From Blastocladiella britannica (lineage: Eukaryota > Blastocladiomycota > Blastocladiomycetes > Blastocladiales > Blastocladiaceae): a stretch of DNA of 12,946 nt. Below, piece by piece: positions 5,865 to 12,946 of the stretch (position 1 is the stretch's first letter; each line of letters begins with the position of its first letter). Position numbers and translations under genes: made by a program. The DNA lies in assembly GCA_025349905.2 (NCBI GenBank), contig MU625052.1, forward strand, positions 1 through 12,946. Direction: 5' to 3'. Below the pieces are notes generated by a model, which saw only the letters and a list, made by a program, of their open reading frames with translations, was not told where the DNA came from and searched no databases.

Positions 5865-8132
5865 ATGGCTGACAAACAGCAACCTCAGCAGCCCGTGGTG
5901 GCCGCTCCTTTACCGCCGTTCTTCTCGTCGGACGTGTCCAAGTTCTACCTCGACGCGCTCCCTGCCAACCTCACGGGCTCGGGCATGGCCAACGTCTTTG
6001 CCGACCCGTTCCTGGCCACACCCTCGACGTTTGCGCTGTGCCGACCTGGTGATAACAATGCCTGCATCCCGCGATATCTCCCGCAACTGGCAGCGTGCGC
6101 GGCGGCCTTGTGTCCCAGCCAAGTTTCCGCGGCACAGACGGCGACCAATGCGTTCGCGAACGGCACGCCTCCGTCCGCAGACCCAGTACTGGCCAATACC
6201 GCAGTAGCCGCGGGTGACGCGTTGCAGTTATGTGTGCGAGCGCAATGCCCAATGCAATTTGTGTCCGCCAATGCGCTCGCGTGCGTGTCGCTGGATCACC
6301 CGGCGCTGATTGCCAACAACGTGAGCGTGACCGCGCAACCCCCCTTTGCGGGCAACAATGCCAGCGGCGAAGTGGACCTGGACCTCGCCAGACGGTTCCG
6401 CATTTACATGACTCGCAGCGTGGTCCGGCAGCGTGGAACCGCGGCCGACGTGCGCGCGGTCGAGACCGCTGACCCCTTGCAGCTCAACAGTGTCGGCGTT
6501 TGCGTGCCCTCGGTCCCGCTCGGCGTACCTTGCAATGCCAGTGGTCGACTGGATATGGGCAGCAGCACCAAACCGGCCACGGGAGCGCTGCTGGGGACCG
6601 CTTCGGATATGCCGCGGAATGCGCCTGCCTCGTTTTACGACAATGCGCTTGGGACCGTGGTCGCTTTGAAGCTAGGCACCGCTAGCGATCCGGCGTTGGC
6701 CGTGTCCATTCCGCAGGCGTACTACCTGCCATCCACCACCTGCCTTAACGGATTCGTGGCTGCTGTCCGCGGTGTGCGTTCCGGCGCGTCCTGTACGACA
6801 TCGGCCGACTGTCTCCTCGGTACCTGCACCGCGCAGCGCACCTGCGATTTTAGCGCCGCCAAGTCCAATGTAACGGCGACAGTACTCGCGATTGCGTCGT
6901 CGCGGCGCACCGACGGCCGCAAGTTTGACCCAATGCTCACTGCCGCCACCACTCCGTCTGCAACGAGCGACCCGTCTGCAGCATCCGCCACAGGCGACAC
7001 GAGTACAAACGGAATGATCAGCGCTCGTGGCGGCGTATTGCAAATGGTAGTCCTGGCGAGCATCTTGGTCGCAGCGATGGGCGTGTACATTGCGCGGCGG
7101 CGAGCTAAGGAGCGGCGGCTCAAACAATCGCTCAATGCGTTCGGCACCGGCCCCGCGCGCGTGATTCACTGGCACAACGAGTCCCGCCGGCGCCGGTGGC
7201 GGCCGTGGGTGCTGGCCAAGCCGCAGGACGTGGTGGTGCCGCCCGAGGAACGCGCACGCGAGCTCGCCAGTGCGTACGCTGGCGCCGCCCTTCGTGGGGT
7301 GGGCAGCGATGACGACAGTGACGATGGTGATGTGGGCTCTCACCAGTCGCAGGCCGCCAGTAGATCAGCGCGCGGACTCGGTGGGTGGTCACCGCACTCG
7401 GCCGTGCCCGATGCGTCGGCCGCATTTGGGTCCGCATCGCCCGCCCTTGCTGCTGCATCAGCTCCATCACCACTCTTGCCACCACCACCACCGCCAGCGA
7501 CTCGCCGCGGCCTCCAGCCCGCCGGTATGCGCATCCGCGGCCACAACATGCTCGAGCCATACGTGGACGGTGATGCGTTGCCGCTCTACACGCTCACGAC
7601 CGACATTGTTCGGCGGCTATCGTTGCTGGCGGGACTGGACCAGCCGTTACTGTCACACGCGTCGTTATCTACGGCCCCTCCGATGCCTGTCGCTCCCAGT
7701 CGGCCACGCACTGCTGCTGGTGCTGCTTCGCATCCATCGTCGACTGCGTCTGCGTCTTCCCGGTCGTCCTGGGGCCCGATTAGCGAGCACGATGACGACG
7801 AGAGCGATGACGATGTACGCCCGGACTCGCCGTTGGCAGTACACCCGGCCGATCGTGACGCCAGCGCCGCGGCCGTGACGGTGGCGACGATTACTGGGAC
7901 GGTCGATCTCGCTGACCCAGTACTGGTGCATGGTGGAGGCACCGGTACTGCTGCTGTCGGGCAACTCCCGCCCGTGTACGGCGCGCACGAGCGGCACAAT
8001 CAGATTGAAGTGTCGCCGGCACCCTCGCCCGTGGGGTCACGGGCCGCGTCGCTGATGCGCGTCAATTCGCAGACCAGTCTTGTCCGGCGCGTGTTTGAGC
8101 GCCAGGGCGGCGAGGGTCATGCAACTCCTTGA
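5865..8132 (+). CDS. Large single-pass membrane protein, Cys-rich ectodomain and disordered tail, family unknown
   Basis: I do not recognise the family. The 755-residue frame has no intron. All 14 cysteines (C59 to C327) lie before a single hydrophobic segment at about 389-410 (G-V-L-Q-M-V-V-L-A-S-I-L-V-A-A-M). Six N-glycosylation sequons (N35, N99, N152, N165, N224, N335) are also on that side. A C-x5-D-C-x4-C-type cluster (C310, C316, C321, C327) resembles small EGF- or knot-like modules. The segment is followed by R-R-R-A-K-E-R-R, so by the positive-inside rule the C-terminus is cytosolic. The tail (about 345 residues) is Ser/Pro/Ala-rich, acidic in patches, with polyproline (539-544) and a PPxY motif (P702-P-V-Y705) that could recruit a WW-domain ubiquitin ligase of the Rsp5 type. 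No N-terminal signal peptide is visible (starts M-A-D-K-Q-Q-P-Q-Q-P). An adhesin, wall sensor or receptor role is possible but unproven. Confidence 0.8.
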   Translation: MADKQQPQQPVVAAPLPPFFSSDVSKFYLDALPANLTGSGMANVFADPFLATPSTFALCRPGDNNACIPRYLPQLAACAAALCPSQVSAAQTATNAFANGTPPSADPVLANTAVAAGDALQLCVRAQCPMQFVSANALACVSLDHPALIANNVSVTAQPPFAGNNASGEVDLDLARRFRIYMTRSVVRQRGTAADVRAVETADPLQLNSVGVCVPSVPLGVPCNASGRLDMGSSTKPATGALLGTASDMPRNAPASFYDNALGTVVALKLGTASDPALAVSIPQAYYLPSTTCLNGFVAAVRGVRSGASCTTSADCLLGTCTAQRTCDFSAAKSNVTATVLAIASSRRTDGRKFDPMLTAATTPSATSDPSAASATGDTSTNGMISARGGVLQMVVLASILVAAMGVYIARRRAKERRLKQSLNAFGTGPARVIHWHNESRRRRWRPWVLAKPQDVVVPPEERARELASAYAGAALRGVGSDDDSDDGDVGSHQSQAASRSARGLGGWSPHSAVPDASAAFGSASPALAAASAPSPLLPPPPPPATRRGLQPAGMRIRGHNMLEPYVDGDALPLYTLTTDIVRRLSLLAGLDQPLLSHASLSTAPPMPVAPSRPRTAAGAASHPSSTASASSRSSWGPISEHDDDESDDDVRPDSPLAVHPADRDASAAAVTVATITGTVDLADPVLVHGGGTGTAAVGQLPPVYGAHERHNQIEVSPAPSPVGSRAASLMRVNSQTSLVRRVFERQGGEGHATP

Positions 8133-8142
8133 GCTCTTTGCA

Positions 8143-8148
8143 ATGTAA
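8143..8148 (+). promoter_or_regulatory. Start-stop minimal uORF in the 48-bp gap before the small membrane protein gene
   Basis: ATG followed at once by TAA lies 32 bases before the ATG at 8181 and ten bases after the upstream TGA. If it is in the 8181 transcript leader it would make ribosomes pause and could damp translation. The transcript start is unknown. Confidence 0.3.
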
Positions 8149-8180
8149 ATCAAATTCCACTCAAACCTTTTTAACAAACA

Positions 8181-8455
8181 ATGGGTGTCAACAAGATCGT
8201 GAATGCCATTTCGGTCGGCGCAGGAGTCGGCGGCGGGTACACTGGATACCAGTTCGCTGTTCGCTTTTACCGGGTGCGTCGAATCGTGGTCGGTCCTACT
8301 TGTCGTATTTCGAATCACTCAATTTGAAAGACATACAGCCCGCAGCACTGGGCGCACGGCACGCCGGATTCGCAGGGGCCGGGTTTTTGACTGGCTATGT
8401 CGCGTGCCTGGCCATGTTCCAGGTGCTCGACCGCAAATTTGTCTTGGGCGAGTAA
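8181..8455 (+). CDS. 69-residue glycine-rich, probably two-helix membrane protein
   Basis: I do not recognise the family. Exon 1 is 8181-8273 and exon 2 8339-8455, with a 65-nt intron (donor GTGCGT, acceptor ACATACAG), phase 0. The spliced protein has 69 residues. Residues about 8-28 (A-I-S-V-G-A-G-V-G-G-G-Y-T-G-Y) and about 38-60 (A-G-F-A-G-A-G-F-L-T-G-Y-V-A-C-L-A-M-F) are glycine-rich hydrophobic segments with GxxxG-like spacing, joined by a short basic loop (R-F-Y-R and G-A-R-H). The end is D-R-K-F-V-L-G-E. Length and composition resemble small inner-mitochondrial subunits of respiratory or ATP-synthase complexes, but this is inference only. An earlier acceptor (AAAG at 8330) would give a frame that stops early. 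ATG context is AACAAACAATGG. The stop codon overlaps an AATAAA. Confidence 0.7.
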
Positions 8456-8459
8456 TAAA
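8454..8459 (+). terminator. AATAAA overlapping the stop codon of the 69-residue protein gene
   Basis: The sequence TAATAAA contains the stop codon TAA (8453-8455) and an AATAAA starting one base later. Cleavage some 10-30 bases on would fall in the 45-bp gap before the convergent thioesterase stop codon, or inside its coding region. Confidence 0.55.
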
Positions 8460-8500
8460 GCAATTGAATTTTTTTCAGCGATTACCGCAATAGCGCTGGC

Positions 8501-9741
8501 TCACAACTTGCCGGGCATCCCCGGATCCACCCCCGCCCTGTTCTTGGACTTGTCCTTTTCACCATCGGTTGTAGTAGTCTTGGGCGGCATCTTGCCCAGT
8601 CCCGCGGTGATGGGCTTGTCCGGGTTGAGCGTGGCCCGCAACAGGCCCTCTTGCGCGCAAGTGACCGCCAGGGTCCCGTCGCGAGTCCACAGCCGGCCCA
8701 GGGCCACGCCACGCGCCTCGTTGACCCGCGGCGACTCCATCTCGTACAGCAGCCACTCGTCGGCCTTGAAGTCGGTGTGGAACCACATCGAGTGGTCCAG
8801 CGACACGATCATGTTGAGCGCCGGGTTGGTCACGGACGACAGGCCGTGCGGTTTGACGGTGGTCCAGACCTAGTCATATCGGGCAATGAGTCCCTCTTCT
8901 CCATTGCAACAAAAAAAAAAGAGAAACGGACCAGCTGATGATCACTGCAGTACGCGGCCACACACAGGTGGAATGCCGGGTCCACGGGCAGCTTGCTCTT
9001 GGCCTTCATCCACACCAGTGCCGTAGGGTCCTTACGCGCCGGGTACAGGTAATCGATGGGCTTGAGCGGGTCCACCGGCCGAATATCCACGGGGATCGGT
9101 TCCGCCAGCCGCGCCTTGATCGACTCGTGGAACCGCGGCGGCGTAATGGACAACCACCCCTCCAGCACGGCCTCGCGGGTCGGTAGCAGTTCCGGCGGGG
9201 TGGTCACGGGCATGCGGTACTGGTGCTCGAGCGGGCTGGCCTCGGCACGGGTATGGAACGAGCACAGCATCACAAAGATGATCTTGCCGGCCTGCTGCGC
9301 GGTCACCTGCCGGGTCACAAACGACCGCGAGTCGCGCATCGGCGTCACATGGAACAGGATCGGCCGCGCGTTGTCGCCGCCCAGTAAGAAGTACGAGTGC
9401 AGCGAGTGGACCTTAAAAGCCCGTGGGACCGAGTGCGTGGCGGCGACCAGCGCAAGGCCAATGATCTGCCCGCCAAAGACTCCACGGGAACCGTACGGCC
9501 GCCACAGCGCCGACGGGTGCACGCGGAACAGGTTGGTGTCTAGCTCTTCCAGGTACAGCGATTCTTCGACCGACGGGCCCGGGGTCAGCGCGCCGGGCGT
9601 GTTGGCGGTCGGAATGGGCGGACCCGAGACCGGTACCGGCTGCACGATGGCGCGGTCGGTCGGGGCGGCCGGAGGCGAGACCACGAATGCGGGAGCGGCG
9701 GGGATCTCGAAGATGGCCTTGGGTGGGTTGCTTGTTGGCAT
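8501..9741 (-). CDS. TES1: Acyl-CoA thioesterase II (TesB/ACOT8 type), probably peroxisomal
   Basis: The family hydrolyses acyl-CoAs to free acids and CoA; eukaryotic members work in peroxisomes beside beta-oxidation. Exons are 9741-8932 and 8869-8501 (intron 62 nt, phase 0), giving 392 residues. After a Pro/Ala-rich N-terminus (about 1-55) comes the first hot-dog domain (L-F-R-V-H, G-G-Q-I-I-G-L-A-L, V-H-S-L-H-S-Y-F-L-L-G, S-F-V-T-R-Q-V) and then the second (V-S-L-D-H-S-M-W-F-H, L-A-V-T-C-A-Q-E-G). By motif alignment with E. coli TesB D204/T228/Q278, the catalytic residues are D267, S293 and Q343. The S293-Q343 spacing of 50 is the same; the intron falls between D267 and S293. The C-terminus is G-K-L, near but not equal to the canonical S-K-L peroxisomal signal. 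ATG 9741 is chosen because a TATA box lies 55 bases upstream; an in-frame ATG at 9984 adds 81 non-conserved residues. Confidence 0.93.
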
Positions 9742-9795
9742 ATTATTTGATCTGCTGTTGTTGAAAGAGAAGAGAGAGAGAGGATCGGTCGTGGT

Positions 9796-9802
9796 TTTTA
9801 TA
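9796..9802 (-). promoter_or_regulatory. TATA box of the acyl-CoA thioesterase gene
   Basis: On the minus strand TATAAAA (context GGTATAAAAACC) lies about 55 bases upstream of ATG 9741. The leader between is AG/CT-repeat-rich (9760-9780). This supports the downstream ATG. The 289-bp region 9742-10030 is shared with the divergent NAT9 gene, for which I see no TATA box. Confidence 0.6.
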
Positions 9803-10030
9803 CCGCGTTGGGCGTCATTGTCGGCACCTTTCTCCCCGGAAAATGGCTGGAGGTGATGTCGTTGGGAAAGAAGTGTTGGCCACCGCGCGGCACGGTACGA
9901 TGGGAATGCATCACATCTTCTGATCGCGGATCTGCTTTTTTTAAGGTTGGATTGGCCATGCCTCTCTTTCCACAACCAGGACAACGACCTCTCTCATTGC
10001 CCAACTTGCCTTGAAGAATAATAACATATT

Positions 10031-11049
<1,019 letters not shown>

Positions 11050-11069
11050 GGACATTTGAATGAATGCTA

Positions 11070-12629
11070 TTACTCTTCGTCAAACATGGCCATGATCGCG
11101 AGCTCGTCGGCCCGCGCTTCGTCGATCCCGGCCCCGTCAAACAACCGGCCATTGCACGACGAGCTGGCGAGATTGTAGTGATCGTAAGGACTCTTGTACA
11201 TGCGCAAATTGACCCCGCACGTATAACAAAAGTGGGTCGCGCAGTGCGGGCACACCATGTGCGCACACCCTTCGGACCGGACGACGGCCAGCCCACACCC
11301 GGGACACGCCTGTGCGTTTTCAGCGACCCACCGTCGCGCAGCCTCATCGGCGTCGTGGTCACGCACCAGCCGGTCCAGCACCGATCGCGAGTACTTGACG
11401 TACAGCGCGCGCATTTCGCGGTCGCGGCGCGCCGGGTCGTCGACGATCGCACGGACCGCCAGCACCTGGGCCACCACGCCCTGGGCGTCGCGGATCGCAC
11501 ACGCCTGCGCGGGTCCGTGCCACGCCCGCGCACAGTGCACACAGAACGCGTACCGGCACCCGAGACACGTCGCCAGCTTGGCGTACGGGTGTGACGCTGC
11601 GTGCCCACGCGCGGGGCCACCGCAGGTCGGGCGTGGGCACCAGACCATCTCGGGGTCGGCCGAGTACTGTCGGTTCAGGTACTGGTCGGCCCACGTCGCG
11701 GCGCGGTCCGCGCCCACCAGGTCGGCCAGGAAATCGGGCTGGATCGGGTGTGCGCGAAGGGCCGCATGGGCAGCATCGATATCAATCTCACTGTTCGTTT
11801 GGGGTTCCTCAGCCTCGGCGACCGCGGTGGTATGTGGTGCATGGCCCGACGACGGTTTCTTGCCGCAGTCCGGGTGCGGGCACGCCACCTGCCGCGGCAT
11901 GCCCTCTTCAATCAGCACCGTGAAAAACTGGGTCAAGCAGTGCCGGCAAAACATGTGCGCGCAGCCGGGCACCGCCACGCCGTCCTTGCCTGACTTGGTC
12001 TCGAGACAAATCATGCACGCGTAAATCCGGCCGGTGAGCGCGGACTGGGCTTGCTCGCAGTCGTGCCTGACCAGTACGTCAAATACTAGGGCCGGGACCG
12101 GCCATGGCGACGGCAACGCGCGGGTTATGCCATCCAGGGTCGCGGAGGCGGCAGCATGAGCTTCGAATAACGCGACGGATTGGTCATCAACCGCTGACGA
12201 AGCAGCGCGTGTGGCTGAGTCGCACACGGCGGTCGACTCGGTCGCATCCAGCCATGGACACTCGACAGTAAACAGCGGTACGGCTGCTTGATCCAGAGGG
12301 TAATTTGGCGGCAGCTCAAACCGGAGCTGCAGGGCTGGAAGGGTGGAAATGCGCGCGGTCGCTGTCGTCGAAGCAGGACCAGTTGCTACACGTTTCTTTT
12401 TCCGAGACGAAGACGACGTATATGTAGGAGGGGTCGGTGGCAAGAGGTGCTCGGTCGAAAGCGTCAGGTCGCCAGAGAGCTCGGGCGCAATGCTCAAGGT
12501 ACCGGCGCGACGCAGACCATGACTGTATTGGGCCTCGAACGTGTCCGGGAAGATGGCGGCGAGGGCCACCATTTCATCTGCCTGCTGCTGCTCCGCGGCG
12601 AGGGCCAGGTCTTCCATGCCGCAATTCAT
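11070..12629 (-). CDS. ITT1: RWD-RBR E3 ubiquitin ligase (RNF14/Itt1 type)
   Basis: RBR ligases take ubiquitin from an E2 onto a RING2 cysteine before passing it to the substrate. The 519-residue frame has no intron. An RWD domain spans about 15-190 (E-M-V-A-L-A-A-I-F-P-D, F-E-L-P-P-N-Y-P), interrupted by a Ser/Thr/Pro/Lys-rich insertion (about 62-95). RING1 is at 205-255 (C-M-I-C-L-E, G-C-A-H-M-F-C-R-H-C, A-C-P-x3-C). The IBR is at about 320-377 (W-C-P-x3-C, C-x2-C-x4-C-x2-C). RING2 is at 442-471 (C-P-G-C...E-G-C-A-H-M-V-C-P-H-C...C-Y-T-C); its catalytic cysteine is C455. The tail S-P-Y-D-H-Y-x6-C-N-x-R-L-F-D matches RNF14/Itt1. RNF14 family members act in translation-linked quality control (crosslinked or stalled ribosomes), and yeast Itt1 was linked to translation termination. 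An in-frame second ATG (codon 5) is an alternative start. The gene converges with NAT9, with 20 bp between stop codons. Confidence 0.93.
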   Translation of the reverse strand: MNCGMEDLALAAEQQQADEMVALAAIFPDTFEAQYSHGLRRAGTLSIAPELSGDLTLSTEHLLPPTPPTYTSSSSRKKKRVATGPASTTATARISTLPALQLRFELPPNYPLDQAAVPLFTVECPWLDATESTAVCDSATRAASSAVDDQSVALFEAHAAASATLDGITRALPSPWPVPALVFDVLVRHDCEQAQSALTGRIYACMICLETKSGKDGVAVPGCAHMFCRHCLTQFFTVLIEEGMPRQVACPHPDCGKKPSSGHAPHTTAVAEAEEPQTNSEIDIDAAHAALRAHPIQPDFLADLVGADRAATWADQYLNRQYSADPEMVWCPRPTCGGPARGHAASHPYAKLATCLGCRYAFCVHCARAWHGPAQACAIRDAQGVVAQVLAVRAIVDDPARRDREMRALYVKYSRSVLDRLVRDHDADEAARRWVAENAQACPGCGLAVVRSEGCAHMVCPHCATHFCYTCGVNLRMYKSPYDHYNLASSSCNGRLFDGAGIDEARADELAIMAMFDEE

Positions 12630-12946
12630 TTCTTTTATGTATTGTCGCTTTCATGGAAAAGCGATTTCGCACATTCGAACACCGTGAACTCCCGTTGCAA
12701 TAGGGAGCTTAACTGAGCTTGTAATCTCAGGGGAAAAAACAAAGAGGGGGGGATCTTGGACAATCTTTACGGCATTCTGAATCGAGTGGAAGTTGAGACA
12801 TTCCGGGTCGCTTGGGTGCAATCAATGCCGGTACTTGACTTTTTTGCGGGGAATCAAAACTACATTCAACAATGGTGAGCATAACAAAAACAAGAATCGA
12901 GGCAAATAAAACCAACACCGAGAGAAAAGAAAAGGAGGCGAAAAAA
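12630..12946. other. Right-hand intergenic stretch with a possible plus-strand gene start
   Basis: No certain gene is visible in these 317 bases, which are more A/T-rich than the genes. An ATG at 12872-12874 (+) has a good context (TTCAACAATGG). It is followed directly by GTGAGC, which could be a splice donor leaving a three-base coding exon, or it reads on to the window edge as a Lys/Glu-rich frame. On the minus strand a pyrimidine-rich frame open to the window edge (12727 onward) has a hydrophobic stretch but only a GTG at 12918 and no recognisable domain. Confidence 0.25.

Noticed and set aside
6672..7343. 223-codon minus-strand frame opposite the membrane protein gene
   Set aside because: No motif, crosses the membrane-segment coding region of a better supported frame.
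9056..9856. 266-codon plus-strand frame opposite the thioesterase
   Set aside because: Antisense shadow of conserved hot-dog domain exons, with no recognisable motif.
9742..9984. Thioesterase start at 9984
   Set aside because: A TATA box at 9796-9802 lies inside this extension and the added 81 residues look like translated promoter.
11257..12024. 255-codon plus-strand frame opposite the RBR ligase
   Set aside because: Antisense to the zinc-finger coding region; its Cys/Arg-rich look is a by-product of the opposite frame.
12727..12918. Minus-strand 63-codon frame with a signal-peptide-like start
   Set aside because: It begins with GTG, is pyrimidine-rich and open to the window edge, so it looks like leader or intron sequence rather than a gene.

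Overview
This window looks like a GC-rich, gene-dense piece of a fungal nuclear genome. The evidence is a set of clear eukaryotic housekeeping orthologues, twelve short spliceosomal introns (56-78 nt, all GT-AG, several with CTGAC-type branch sites), TATA boxes and AATAAA signals, and a Sen2 protein with the fungal-style C-terminal ending (R-W near the end, then N-R). The short introns, high GC, small intergenic gaps and a NAT9 orthologue would suit an early-diverging zoosporic fungus such as Blastocladiomycota. That placement is inference, not shown by the sequence. I see no mobile element, CRISPR array, tRNA, rRNA or phage-like gene.

Layout. (1) 172-594 (-): small secreted protein made of two 8-cysteine modules, one per exon. 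(2) 778-1878 (-): sterol C-5 desaturase (ERG3/SC5D), four exons including a 15-nt microexon. (3) 1997-3303 (-): catalytic tRNA-splicing endonuclease subunit SEN2, four exons. (4) 3336-5526 (-): nucleolar WD40 protein ENP2/NOL10 with an RGG-repeat tail; only 32 bp separate its stop codon from the SEN2 start codon. (5) 5865-8132 (+): large single-pass membrane protein of unknown family, divergent from ENP2 across a 338-bp promoter region. (6) 8181-8455 (+): a 69-residue, glycine-rich, probably two-helix membrane protein, 48 bp after the previous stop. (7) 8501-9741 (-): TesB/ACOT8-type acyl-CoA thioesterase. (8) 10031-11049 (+): NAT9-type GNAT acetyltransferase. (9) 11070-12629 (-): RWD-RBR E3 ubiquitin ligase (RNF14/Itt1 type). 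The right edge (12630-12946) holds no certain gene.

Nearly every gene needed splice reconstruction. The joins were chosen because they restore conserved family motifs across the junctions, such as the third histidine box and LWD of ERG3, the catalytic Tyr/His region and C-terminus of SEN2, the D-K-x-T-F segment of NAT9 and the catalytic region of the thioesterase. ENP2 (small-subunit rRNA processing) and SEN2 (tRNA intron removal) are tightly packed and both act in RNA maturation. The other genes show no shared pathway. The least described items are the double 8-Cys secreted protein, the membrane protein with a glycosylated-looking ectodomain but no signal peptide, and the 69-residue membrane protein.
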